Source: Calidithermus roseus (lineage in GTDB: Bacteria > Deinococcota > Deinococci > Deinococcales > Thermaceae). Taken from it: 36,853 nucleotides of DNA. A program made the translations under genes and the position numbers. Location of the stretch: assembly GCF_003574095.1 (NCBI RefSeq), contig NZ_QWLA01000034.1:1-36853 (forward strand). The letters are read 5' to 3'. Each line of letters starts with the position of its first letter. Position 1 is the stretch's first letter. This document shows positions 1 to 6,872 of this stretch, one piece after another. Below the pieces are notes generated by a model that did no database searches, was not told where the DNA came from, and saw nothing but the letters and a program-made list of their open reading frames with translations.

Positions 1-22
1 GCGGCCTTTGGAAGAGCTTCAC
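1..22 (-). CDS. 5' end of an unidentified gene, cut by the window edge
   Basis: Seven codons (MKLFQRP) begin at a GTG at 22-20 and run off the left edge. A perfect Shine-Dalgarno AAGGAGGT lies at 29-36, six bases upstream, and the GTG overlaps the TGA of the preceding minus-strand gene as GTGA, the coupling pattern used elsewhere in this window. This supports a real downstream gene of a minus-strand operon. Nothing can be said of its function. Confidence 0.55.
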
Positions 23-119
23 GCCCGTACCTCCTTCAAGGTGGCGTAAAAACGCCACAGAAACAGCGCAGCAGCTATTTGCAGCAGCACCGCAAAGGCT
101 ACCAGATGCCGGGCCCGGC
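19..119 (-). pseudogene. C-terminal tail of a membrane protein, 5' part missing
   Basis: The minus-strand frame ending at TGA 21-19 encodes a hydrophobic helix (LVAFAVLLQIAAALFLW) followed by a basic-acidic tail ending in KEVRA. This looks like the last transmembrane segment of an integral membrane protein. The frame has no start codon, and reading upstream it crosses into sequence that codes for FluC on the other strand before meeting a stop near 150. It is therefore truncated near 105-120 by a junction, or the window begins at a chimeric join. The protein family is not recognised. Confidence 0.5.
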
Positions 120-401
120 TTCCCCTGGAGTACCCTTCTGATCAACGTCAGCGGGAGCTTCCTCATCGGCATCGTGCTCGAGCTCAGCCTCAAAGGCGCG
201 CTGTCGGGGGAAGCCCGCCTGTTCCTGGCGATGGGCCTCCTGGGCGGATACACCACTTTCTCCACCTTTAGCTGGGAGACCCTCACCCTGGTGCAGGGCG
301 GCGAGTGGCTGCGGGCGCTGGGCTACGTCCTGGGTAGCGTTCTGCTGGGGTTTGCGGGGGTCGTGGCCGGATACTGGCTGGGCGAGCGACTGGGAGGTTG
401 A
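111..401 (+). pseudogene. crcB: Fluoride channel FluC/CrcB, N-terminus missing
   Basis: The frame from about 111 to TGA 401 matches FluC (CrcB), the small dimeric fluoride-export channel of the cytoplasmic membrane. Visible are GPGFPWSTLLINVSGSFLIG, which is the end of loop 1 and helix 2, then the pore signature GGYTTFSTFS, then two more hydrophobic helices. The usual first helix (about 30 residues) is absent. Upstream the frame stays open but reads non-FluC sequence that codes on the opposite strand. The only in-frame start is GTG 174, which would also delete helix 2 material, so a working channel is unlikely as drawn. This is either a genuine 5' deletion or an assembly join at 105-120. A DUF190 gene follows at once, a common partner of crcB. 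Confidence 0.75.
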
Positions 402-403
402 GG

Positions 404-736
404 ATGAAACTCGAGGGAGAAGCCAAGCTCCTGCGCATCTTTATCGGCGAAAGCGACAAGTGGCAGGGACGCCCGCTGCACGAGGCCATCGTGCTCGAGG
501 CTAAGCAGCACGGCCTGGCCGGGGCCACCGTCTTCAAGGGCATCATGGGCTTCGGGGCGCACTCGCGCATCCACAGTGCCAAGCTCCTCCAGCTCTCCGA
601 AGATCTCCCCCTTATGATCGAGATCGTCGATAGCGAGGAGAAGATCCGCGCCTTCCTTCCCCTGCTCGACACGATGGTGCGGGAGGGGTTGGTGACGCTC
701 GAGCGTGTCGAGGTAATCCGCTACCGCCCGCGCTGA
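404..736 (+). CDS. DUF190 family PII-like protein
   Basis: A 110-residue protein of the DUF190 (COG1993) family, small alpha/beta proteins with a PII-like fold whose biochemical role is not settled. The family pattern is clear: KLLRIFIGESDKW, a central helix around LHEAIVLEAKQHGLAGATV, the FGAHSRIHSAKLL segment, and a terminal strand LERVEVIRY. ATG 404 is chosen because GGGAGG at 392-397 sits just upstream; a TTG at 398 is also in frame. It lies two bases after the crcB stop. crcB and DUF190 genes are often neighbours, so a role in fluoride or ion homeostasis is plausible but inferred. Confidence 0.8.
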   Translation: MKLEGEAKLLRIFIGESDKWQGRPLHEAIVLEAKQHGLAGATVFKGIMGFGAHSRIHSAKLLQLSEDLPLMIEIVDSEEKIRAFLPLLDTMVREGLVTLERVEVIRYRPR

Positions 737-780
737 GCCGGAGTGTAGGGATGCTTACCTGCCAGTGGCAGAGGGGGGCC

Positions 781-786
781 TAGACT
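781..786 (+). promoter_or_regulatory. TAGACT -10 element, leaderless type
   Basis: TAGACT lies six bases before ATG 793. Transcription would start at or next to the start codon. There is no good -35 hexamer at the usual distance. Confidence 0.4.
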
Positions 787-792
787 TTGAGC

Positions 793-1392
793 ATGTTCGG
801 CAAATTCCTCAGGAAGTCCCGCGACGACGAGGAAGGGCGGGTGCCGCCGGGGCAGGTGCTCACCGAGAAATTCCCGGTGTTGACCTATGGCCCCACCCCC
901 AGTCTGAGGCCCGAGGAGGTCAGGGTCTCGCTCACGGGCCTGGTGGAGCAGCCCCTCGAGCTCTCCTGGGCCGAGCTCCTGAGCCTTCCCCAGTCCGACC
1001 TCACCGCCGACTTCCACTGCGTGACCCGCTGGAGCAAGCTCGGCGTGCAGTGGCGGGGGGTGAAGGTGCTCGACCTGATGGAACAGGTCAGGCTCAAACC
1101 CCAGGCCAAGGCGGTTTTGGTCCACTGCTACGGGGGCTACACCACCAACCTCACCCTCGACGACTTCCTGCGCCCGGAAAACCTGTTGGCCCACACCCTC
1201 TTCGGCGAGCCCCTCCCCCGCGAGCACGGCGGCCCCCTGCGGCTGATCGTGCCCCACCTCTACGCCTGGAAGAGCGCCAAGTGGCTGCGGGACCTCGAGT
1301 TCACCCAGGACGAGAAGCTGGGTTTTTGGGAGGTCAACGGCTACCACCGGCGGGGGGATCCCTGGAAGGAAGAGCGCTTCAGCGAAGGGTGA
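793..1392 (+). CDS. Sulfite-oxidase-family molybdopterin oxidoreductase
   Basis: A protein of about 199 residues with the Oxidored_molyb fold of sulfite oxidase and MsrP. The cofactor-binding part is visible: LTGLVEQPLELSWAELLSLP, the FHCVTRW motif whose cysteine ligates molybdenum, VHCYGGYTTNLTLDDFL, EHGGPLRLIVPHLYAWKSAKW and a terminal GFWEVNGYHRRGDPW. It has no Tat or Sec signal and no MsrQ-type membrane partner beside it, so it is probably cytoplasmic and its substrate and electron partner are unknown. ATG 793 fits the TAGACT box; TTG 787 with GAGGGGGG at 771-778 is the alternative start. It stands alone, followed by an intergenic repeat. Confidence 0.85.
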   Translation: MFGKFLRKSRDDEEGRVPPGQVLTEKFPVLTYGPTPSLRPEEVRVSLTGLVEQPLELSWAELLSLPQSDLTADFHCVTRWSKLGVQWRGVKVLDLMEQVRLKPQAKAVLVHCYGGYTTNLTLDDFLRPENLLAHTLFGEPLPREHGGPLRLIVPHLYAWKSAKWLRDLEFTQDEKLGFWEVNGYHRRGDPWKEERFSEG

Positions 1393-1396
1393 GCCG

Positions 1397-1505
1397 ATGG
1401 TCGATAGCCCAACGCGGGTCGTACGTCATACGCCAGACGCCAAACGCCTCGACAAATCACGATCCACAGGCCACGAGCCTATCGCTTATCGCTGACGGCT
1501 TACAG
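1397..1505 (-). repeat. Dispersed intergenic repeat, copy A
   Basis: Non-coding tract whose reverse complement shares modules with 3213-3266 and 11566-11757: a GTGGCCTGT..TTGTCGA block, GGCGTCTGGCGT, a GACGTACGAC block and GGCTATCGAC. Positions 1400-1425 are an exact 26-nt reverse complement of 3233-3258. Confidence 0.7.
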
Positions 1506-1506
1506 A

Positions 1507-2598
1507 CTACCGAGTGTCCGGCACCTTGATCTGGCCGCTGATGACGGCCTTTTTGAGGGCCTCGAGTTCGCGCCGCAGGGTATCGGGGATGAGGGCCTGG
1601 TTGAAGGAGTCGAGGGCGAAGTCCAGGCCGCCCTCCTTGAGGCCCAGGCTCACAATGCCCCCTTTGAAGGTTCCCTTGACCACCGCTTCGACTGCGCGGA
1701 AAGCGGCTACGTCGACCTTCTTGAGCATGCAGGTGAGGGCATGGTTGAGGGTCTGGGGGTTGGAGTCGGTGTCGCCCAGAAAGTTGAGGTTGCCGTCGCC
1801 GCCGATGAAAAACATCGGGCGGGTGCTACCGGCGCAGGCCTGGGTATAGGCCGCATACTTGGGCACGCTGCGGAAGGGGTCGCGGATGAAGCGAACCCCC
1901 TTGGGTAGCTCACCGGCCTTGAGGCAGCGGGTCTCCTTGACGAAGTTGAACACGCCTAGCCCGCTGGCCCCTGCTGCCGCGTAGATGATGTCGGCACCCT
2001 GGGCTTTTTGCAGGCTGGCGATCTCCTTGGCCCTAGCTGGGTCGTTGAAGGCGGCTGGGGTGTTGCCCACGTAATTCACCACCACCCGGCAGGTCGGGCA
2101 GGCTTTCCTGACCCCCTCGCGGTAGCCCACCTCGAACTTGTGGATGAGGGGGATGTCCATGCCCCCCACGAAGCCAACCACCCCGGTCTGGGTCAGGCGG
2201 CCCGCGATGTAGCCCACCAGGAAAGTCCCCTCGTTCTCGCGAAACACCAGGCTCTGCACGTTGGGTGCTTCGGAGACGCTATCGATGAGGGCGAACTTGG
2301 TGTCCTTGAACTCTTTGGCAGTGGCGGTGATGCCCGGCTCGGTGGCGAAGCCCACTCCGATGACGAGGTCGAAACCCTCTTCGGCGAACTTGCGCACCCC
2401 CGGAAGCACCTGTGAAGGGTCGCCGGGCTCGAAGTCGAAGAGCTGGACCCTGAACTGTTGGGCAGCCCGCTGGGCTCCGGCATAGGCCACCCCGTTGAAG
2501 GTGGGATCGTTCTTGCCGCCGGTGTCGAAGGCTATGCCCACCCGAACCTGAGCCGAGGCCACCGAGCACAGCACGAGCAACGCGATCCAGTGTTTCAT
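1507..2598 (-). CDS. BMP/PnrA-family ABC substrate-binding protein
   Basis: A 363-residue exported binding protein of the basic membrane protein (BMP, PnrA-like) family, which mostly binds nucleosides for ABC import. A Sec signal (MKHWIALLVLCSVASA, likely cut before QVRVG) is followed by family features: GGKNDPTFNGVAYAGA, the FEPGDPSQ segment, GFDLVIGVGFA, FVGGMDIPLI, the GADIIYAAAGASGLGVF block and FFIGGDGN. The cysteine in the signal is not in a good lipobox. ATG 2598 is chosen over an upstream in-frame start because of the signal peptide and a TATACT box six bases upstream (2605-2610). No cognate ATPase or permease lies nearby, so the partners must be elsewhere. The stop abuts repeat copy A. 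Confidence 0.87.
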   Translation of the reverse strand: MKHWIALLVLCSVASAQVRVGIAFDTGGKNDPTFNGVAYAGAQRAAQQFRVQLFDFEPGDPSQVLPGVRKFAEEGFDLVIGVGFATEPGITATAKEFKDTKFALIDSVSEAPNVQSLVFRENEGTFLVGYIAGRLTQTGVVGFVGGMDIPLIHKFEVGYREGVRKACPTCRVVVNYVGNTPAAFNDPARAKEIASLQKAQGADIIYAAAGASGLGVFNFVKETRCLKAGELPKGVRFIRDPFRSVPKYAAYTQACAGSTRPMFFIGGDGNLNFLGDTDSNPQTLNHALTCMLKKVDVAAFRAVEAVVKGTFKGGIVSLGLKEGGLDFALDSFNQALIPDTLRRELEALKKAVISGQIKVPDTR

Positions 2599-2604
2599 GC
2601 ATGG

Positions 2605-2610
2605 AGTATA
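2605..2610 (-). promoter_or_regulatory. TATACT -10 element for the BMP gene
   Basis: On the minus strand TATACT ends six bases before ATG 2598, a leaderless arrangement. It is divergent from the TAGGCT box at 2665-2670 of the next gene. Confidence 0.45.
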
Positions 2611-2664
2611 GCCAAGCTGGCTTGTCTCAAGGTTGGATTGAGGGCCCTGGCCCACTCCAGGCGC

Positions 2665-2670
2665 TAGGCT
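2665..2670 (+). promoter_or_regulatory. TAGGCT -10 element, leaderless type
   Basis: TAGGCT lies eight bases before ATG 2679, and no Shine-Dalgarno is visible in the gap. Confidence 0.4.
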
Positions 2671-2678
2671 AGGGCTGT

Positions 2679-3140
2679 ATGCATCGTTACCTCGTGTTGC
2701 TGGCGCTGTTGTGGGGGATGGCTTTGGCCCAGAACTATCAGCCCAACCGCCTGTTCGCCGGAGGCGGCCTGGATTTCAACTGGTTGGGGAGCTCGAGCTA
2801 TCCCGCGCTGTTCTTCCAGGTGGGCGACTATGACCTCCTGGGTGGGGTGGGCCTGCGGGCCCACGTCGGTTTTGGGCAGGGGCCGGTGGGGTTCTTCGAG
2901 TTCGGCATGCACACCTTGAGCGCGTTCGGTCAGGGCCGCTTCTTCCCCTACGGCGGAAGCGGCGTCAACGTGGTCTTTGGCGGCGGGGTAGCACTATGGG
3001 GCCTCGAGGGCCTCGTGGGCGGGGAGTTCTTCATCAACCCCACCCTCAGCCTGGCCGCGGAGCTATCCCCCTCACTCTACTTAGCCAACGGCTCAGCGGT
3101 GTTCGGCTTTCGCCTGAGGCTGGGGCCGAATTTGCGTTGA
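2679..3140 (+). CDS. Small secreted beta-rich protein
   Basis: A 153-residue protein with a Sec signal (MHRYLVLLALLWGMALA, cut before QNYQP). The mature part is rich in glycine, aromatic residues and alternating hydrophobic stretches (LLGGVGLRAHVGFG, VNVVFGGGVALWGLEGLVGG, AVFGFRLRLGPNLR), the look of a small outer-membrane or periplasmic beta-barrel. I do not recognise the family and assign no function. It is transcribed away from the BMP gene, with both -10 boxes in the 80-base gap, and the stop is followed by repeat copy B. Confidence 0.7.
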   Translation: MHRYLVLLALLWGMALAQNYQPNRLFAGGGLDFNWLGSSSYPALFFQVGDYDLLGGVGLRAHVGFGQGPVGFFEFGMHTLSAFGQGRFFPYGGSGVNVVFGGGVALWGLEGLVGGEFFINPTLSLAAELSPSLYLANGSAVFGFRLRLGPNLR

Positions 3141-3212
3141 ACAGGAAGCTTTCAGCCCTCAGCTTTCCCACCCACCCCCTGCCCCTCTCCGGCTGGAGGG
3201 AGGATTTCTTGC

Positions 3213-3266
3213 CTTTTGCGTACGGCGTAGGACGTACGACCCGCGTTGGGCTATCGACCATCGACA
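3213..3266 (+). repeat. Dispersed intergenic repeat, copy B
   Basis: Reads GCGTACGGCGTAGGACGTACG followed by the CCCGCGTTGGGCTATCGAC module. Positions 3233-3258 are an exact 26-nt inverted copy of 1400-1425. It fills the gap between two convergent genes. Confidence 0.7.
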
Positions 3267-4397
3267 TCACCTCAACACCTCCCCTGGCTTGATCCGCAGC
3301 GCCCGCAAGAGCGGCAGCAGCGAGGCCAGGATCACCACCAACAGGCTCATCAGCGAGACCCATACGAAGTCGCTGGCCTTGATGTCCACCGGCAGGCTGG
3401 TGAGGAAGTATAGCTCGCCGGGGATGCTGATGGGCCGCCAGGCGAAGTAGCTCGAGAGCCCCCAGCCCAGCAGGTTCCCCAGCACCACCCCGGCCACGCC
3501 CAGCAGGATGCCCTCCAGGGCGAAGACCCCCGCCACCTGGAGCCCGCTGGCCCCCAGCACCCGCAGCAAGGCGATGTCGGGGGTTTTTTCCACCACCGCC
3601 AGCACCAACACGTTGGCCATGCCCAGCGCGGCTACCCCCACGATCAGGAAGACGATGATCCCACTGACGCGCTTTTGCAGGGCGAGTTGCTCGATGAGGG
3701 TGCGGTAGTTGCTCTGCCAAGGCTGAGGTAGGTATTCGTCGCCGCCTATGGCCCTGCCTACCTCGTAAGCGCGGTCGGGGTCGCGCACGCGCACCTGGTA
3801 GCCGCTGATGGCCTGGGGCCTGCCCAGCAGCTTGTGGTTGTCCTCGAGGGTGGTAAAGGCATAGCCCCCGTCCAGCAGGGCATTCCCGGTGCTGAAGGTG
3901 CCGACGACCTCGAGGGTGAGGCGGGTCTGCTCGATGGAAAGGGCGATGAGCTTATCGCCGGGAAAAGCAGCCAGGCTGCGGGCCAGCATGCTGCCCAGCA
4001 CGATGGTGCCAGGTCTTAGCTGGTGCAGGTCGATCTGGGGATAGACCCCCGCCCCACCCTCCCCTAGCCCTACCAGAGTGGCGAAATCCACTCCTGCGCT
4101 GCGCCCTTCCTCGGCCCGCCGGGTCAGCAGGGCCTTGGCCGCCAGAAAGGGGGCCTGGGCCACAACTTCGGGGTTGAGAGCCGGCGGGGTGTTGGGAGCC
4201 TCGGGGTTGATCTTGAGCAAGAGGATGTGGGGCACGGCCTTGAGGGTGGCGTCGATGAGGCCCTTGCTGAAGCCGTTGAACAACGACAGGGCGGTGGTGA
4301 GCACCATGATCCCCACCGCCACACCCAGCAGGGTAATGAGACTCTGGGTGCGGCGGTAACGCAGGTGGCGCAGAGCGAGGAAGCAGATAAATCGCAT
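3267..4397 (-). CDS. LolC/FtsX-like ABC transporter permease
   Basis: A 376-residue inner-membrane protein with MacB/FtsX topology. One N-terminal helix (SLITLLGVAVGIMVLTTALSLF, about residues 18-40) is followed by a periplasmic domain of roughly 200 residues. Three C-terminal helices follow: VSGIIVFLIVGVAALGMANV, VFALEGILLGVAGVVLGNLL and FVWVSLMSLLVVILASLLPL. The end is the typical LRALRIKPGEVLR. The NGFSKG loop after helix 1 and the coupling segment VEKTPDIALLRVLGAS recall LolC/LolE lipoprotein-releasing permeases, so lipoprotein or envelope export is the best guess. No ATPase is adjacent. ATG 4397 is preferred to an upstream in-frame TTG (4412) that would fall in the terminator T-run. Confidence 0.85.
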   Translation of the reverse strand: MRFICFLALRHLRYRRTQSLITLLGVAVGIMVLTTALSLFNGFSKGLIDATLKAVPHILLLKINPEAPNTPPALNPEVVAQAPFLAAKALLTRRAEEGRSAGVDFATLVGLGEGGAGVYPQIDLHQLRPGTIVLGSMLARSLAAFPGDKLIALSIEQTRLTLEVVGTFSTGNALLDGGYAFTTLEDNHKLLGRPQAISGYQVRVRDPDRAYEVGRAIGGDEYLPQPWQSNYRTLIEQLALQKRVSGIIVFLIVGVAALGMANVLVLAVVEKTPDIALLRVLGASGLQVAGVFALEGILLGVAGVVLGNLLGWGLSSYFAWRPISIPGELYFLTSLPVDIKASDFVWVSLMSLLVVILASLLPLLRALRIKPGEVLR

Positions 4398-4410
4398 AGG
4401 CTCGAGCAGC

Positions 4411-4440
4411 AAAATTGCAGAGAGCAGGCGCTCTCTGCAA
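4411..4440 (-). terminator. Rho-independent terminator of the 3D-domain gene
   Basis: A perfect 11-bp stem (4415-4425 with 4430-4440) closes a four-base loop. On the minus strand it is followed by a short T-run, just after the stop of the 3D-domain gene and before the permease start. Confidence 0.75.
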
Positions 4441-4456
4441 CCGGCTTTTAGCTATT

Positions 4457-4891
4457 TTAGCCCCGACCTACGCGCAAAACGGTCACCCTGAGCCGGCGCA
4501 CGCCAAAGCTGAGGGCGGTGGAGCGGTTGGGCATCCAGATGTCCATGCGCCAGCTAAAGCGCCGGTTCATGGTGTCCTCGACGACGAAAACCGTGTTCCT
4601 GAACAGGTAGTCGAACTGCCCCCGGCCCCGGCCACTCACACTGCCAAGGTCCTCCAGGCGCACCTGTGAACCATAGGGCAAGGTGGGCAGGAGGTCGCGG
4701 CTCACCGCCACGATGCCAAAGCGGGTGCGCGCGCCCGTTGCGGTGATAAAAGGGGTGCTGTCGGTCTCGCGCAGCGAAGAGGTGTAGGCCGTGGAAGTCA
4801 CCACGAAGGTCGAAGCTGCCCACGCCGATGAAAAAGCCATCAACACAGCAAATGTCAGCAGGGGAAGGTTGCGGCGAATAAACCCTCTCAT
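4457..4891 (-). CDS. Secreted 3D-domain (MltA-type barrel) protein
   Basis: A 144-residue protein with an N-terminal Sec signal (basic MRGFIRRN then LLTFAVLMAFSSAWA). The mature part is a 3D domain, the three-aspartate double-psi barrel of MltA lytic transglycosylases and resuscitation-type proteins: TAYTSSLRETDSTPFITATG, TRFGIVAVSRDLLPYGS-like region, FVVEDTMNRRF and MDIWMPNRSTALSFGVRRL. Aspartates in TDST, VEDTMN and MDIWM are retained. Action on peptidoglycan is inferred from the family. No LysM, SH3 or other wall-binding domain is present, so it is a minimal version. A TACCCT box (4901-4906) precedes ATG by nine bases, and a terminator follows. Confidence 0.8.
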   Translation of the reverse strand: MRGFIRRNLPLLTFAVLMAFSSAWAASTFVVTSTAYTSSLRETDSTPFITATGARTRFGIVAVSRDLLPTLPYGSQVRLEDLGSVSGRGRGQFDYLFRNTVFVVEDTMNRRFSWRMDIWMPNRSTALSFGVRRLRVTVLRVGRG

Positions 4892-5307
4892 ATCTGCCCG
4901 AGGGTAGAGAGGGTTTCAGAGAAGAATCTTAGAACCGCCTGCGATTTCTCTCATCTTTCAAACTTTTGTCGAGACCCGGCTATACTGCATAAACGTAAAC
5001 CGAATGTCAGATAGGGGATAAAACCAAACGCGCCAGCATGAGAGATGTCTCAAGCCAGCGTTTCATTTTCTAATGAAGTCTGAGGTGTGTTCTGGATTAT
5101 AAAAGCCGTATATTGCGTCAACAAAACCCTTATGGTTCGGATTATTCCCGATCCACAATATCCAAAACACCGTACCAGTCGAATAAGAAGCGTCAATGCC
5201 TTTGTTGCACGCTCAGGCTATCGGTGGTGCCATGACTCGATCACCCCTTTTCGTGCTTGGTCCAGCAGGTGCTGCCCACGGTGACGAGCATCGAACTGCG
5301 TCGGCTG
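4892..5307 (+). other. AT-richer gene-free gap
   Basis: About 415 bases with visibly lower GC than the flanks, mainly 4920-5200. I find no convincing coding frame. It holds a TACCCT box for the 3D-domain gene (4901-4906), a plus-strand TATACT at 4981-4986 without a good -35, a small inverted repeat TTCATT/AATGAA near 5062-5077, and a consensus-like minus-strand promoter at 5096-5124. It could carry a small RNA or be decayed transferred DNA; neither is shown. Confidence 0.5.
5096..5124 (-). promoter_or_regulatory. Sigma-A-type promoter on the minus strand
   Basis: Minus-strand TTGTTG (5119-5124), a 17-base spacer and TATAAT (5096-5101). A transcript would start near 5089 and run about 200 nt before the 3D-domain gene, giving either a long leader or a separate small RNA. 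Confidence 0.5.
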
Positions 5308-6078
5308 CTATTCGATCCGAAGGGTATAAATTCCGCTGTTCACGCCGTCGGTGCAACCCAGAGCCTGGTCGCAGAATCCGGCCAGCCTCCCGTTGCTCTG
5401 CTCGCGCACGAAGATCTGATCGCCGGGCTCAAGGTCGAAGCCCATCCCCGGCTCGCCCCTGAACACCCGACCACCGCCCCGCACCACCTCGAAAACCAGG
5501 TGCAGGCTGCTGCCGGAGTAGCTGAGGGTGAGCCGGGCCTCCTTGCCCCGGTAGATGTAGCTGTCGAGCTGACCCAGAAAGAGTAGGGCCCCATGGGTGC
5601 TGCTCGCGATCTCCAGCCCGCTCGAGCCCCTGTACCCCGCTCGAGCCACCGCCCGCACCCGCACCCGAGTGGGCTCACTCAGGCGATTGCGCACGCGAAC
5701 ATAGGCCCTGCCGAAGTTGGCCGGGAGGTTGAGGCTGAAGGGCAGGGTGGGATCGATGACCCTGGGGTTGCGCTCTGCCGAGGAGACGGCCAGGCCCGGC
5801 GCGGCAAACCAACTCCGGCTCACCGAGCGGGCATAGGGCAGGCGGTTGCTGTCGAAGACGGTGACCTCGAGCTGGGCCGCTTTGGGGTTGTCCAGCGCGA
5901 AGGCATCCAGGCGCACGGCAGCGCCACCGACCTCGAGGTTGAAGAAGACAGCTTCGTTCTCCCCCAGGGCCGGCGTAGTGACCTCGGCCCCGTCGACCTT
6001 GATCACGGTGCCCGTGGGAATGCTGGGTGATCCGCAGGCAGTGAGCAGGAGAATGAGCACAGCAAATGCAAAACGCAT
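5308..6078 (-). CDS. Predicted lipoprotein of unknown function
   Basis: A 256-residue protein with a lipoprotein signal MRFAFAVLILLLTACGS, where LTAC is the lipobox and C15 the lipidated residue. The mature part is beta-rich with no domain I recognise: VIKVDGAEV, AVFFNLEVGGAAVRLDAF, YVRVRNRLSEPTRVRVRAVARAG and a terminal FCDQALGCTDGVNSGIYTLRIE that has two cysteines able to form a disulfide. It is probably a surface or periplasmic anchored protein. TACTCT at 6086-6091 lies seven bases upstream of ATG, which supports this start. Confidence 0.75.
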   Translation of the reverse strand: MRFAFAVLILLLTACGSPSIPTGTVIKVDGAEVTTPALGENEAVFFNLEVGGAAVRLDAFALDNPKAAQLEVTVFDSNRLPYARSVSRSWFAAPGLAVSSAERNPRVIDPTLPFSLNLPANFGRAYVRVRNRLSEPTRVRVRAVARAGYRGSSGLEIASSTHGALLFLGQLDSYIYRGKEARLTLSYSGSSLHLVFEVVRGGGRVFRGEPGMGFDLEPGDQIFVREQSNGRLAGFCDQALGCTDGVNSGIYTLRIE

Positions 6079-6153
6079 ATGCTCGAGAGTAGCGCATTAG
6101 AAACCCCCGCAGGTGAGTGAGAGCGCTCTCAGCCAGCCCCCACCCGGCTGACC

Positions 6154-6159
6154 TATGCT
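6154..6159 (+). promoter_or_regulatory. TATGCT -10 element, leaderless type
   Basis: TATGCT lies eight bases before ATG 6168. No Shine-Dalgarno separates them. Confidence 0.4.
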
Positions 6160-6167
6160 TGGGCGTG

Positions 6168-6812
6168 ATGCGCGCTCTCCTGGTGGCCGCCTTGCTGGGG
6201 TTCAGCCCAGCCCTGGCGCAGGGCATCACCTTTTACCTGGGCTTCAGCTTCCCCTCACCCACCGACTTGCGGGTGGTGCAGGAGGGGCATCCCGAAGCCA
6301 GCCTCAAGCAGGCCCGCTTTTCCAGCCAGGACTTTCGCTACCCCATCTACTACGGGGTGCGGGCCTGGTGGGGCGACCCGGACGGGCTGCGCTACGAGAT
6401 TGAGCTCATCCACCAGAAGCTCTACTTCGAAGGGGCCCAGGAAAACGGCGAGATCCTCGATTTCTTCTGGGTCACCGACGGCTTCAACCTGCTCACGTTC
6501 AACCTGGCCTATGCCCTGCCCACCGGCCCGGTGCGCCTGGTAGGGCGGGTGGGAGCAGGCATCGCCATTGCCCACCCCGAAACCATCGTGCGCGGCAGGG
6601 CTTACGGGGTGGACGGCGACCCGCTGTACTACCACTTCGGTGGCCTGGGGTTCCAGGGCGCTCTGGCGCTCGAGGTGCCCGCTGGAGGCTTCGCCGCCAT
6701 GGCCGAGGGCAAGTTCACCTTCAGCCCCAGCCGTATCCAGATCGCCGGGGGCTTCGTGGAGGGGGACTTCTCCACCTGGCACGCGGTGTTCGGCGGGGGC
6801 TATGGCCGGTGA
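6168..6812 (+). CDS. Probable outer-membrane beta-barrel protein
   Basis: A 214-residue exported protein with a Sec signal (MRALLVAALLGFSPALA, then QGITFYLG). The mature part has alternating amphipathic strands rich in Gly, Tyr, Phe and Trp (YYGVRAWWGDPDGLRYEIEL, RLVGRVGAGIAIAHPET, GFAAMAEGKFTFSPSRIQIAGGF) and ends in WHAVFGGGYGR. The overall look is an eight-strand outer-membrane barrel, though it lacks a terminal phenylalanine. No specific family is recognised. ATG 6168 is chosen over upstream in-frame starts because it gives a clean signal peptide and fits the TATGCT box. It converges on the phn operon. Confidence 0.72.
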   Translation: MRALLVAALLGFSPALAQGITFYLGFSFPSPTDLRVVQEGHPEASLKQARFSSQDFRYPIYYGVRAWWGDPDGLRYEIELIHQKLYFEGAQENGEILDFFWVTDGFNLLTFNLAYALPTGPVRLVGRVGAGIAIAHPETIVRGRAYGVDGDPLYYHFGGLGFQGALALEVPAGGFAAMAEGKFTFSPSRIQIAGGFVEGDFSTWHAVFGGGYGR

Positions 6813-6872
6813 TGGAGCCGTCGCAAGCCACCAAACTTCCGTGCCAGACGTAGCTACCGGCTACCGGCGACC

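Noticed and set aside
5087-5284. Short open frame in the AT-richer gap as a transposase remnant
   Set aside because: No transposase motif, no terminal inverted repeats, no ribosome site; the similarity was only an impression.
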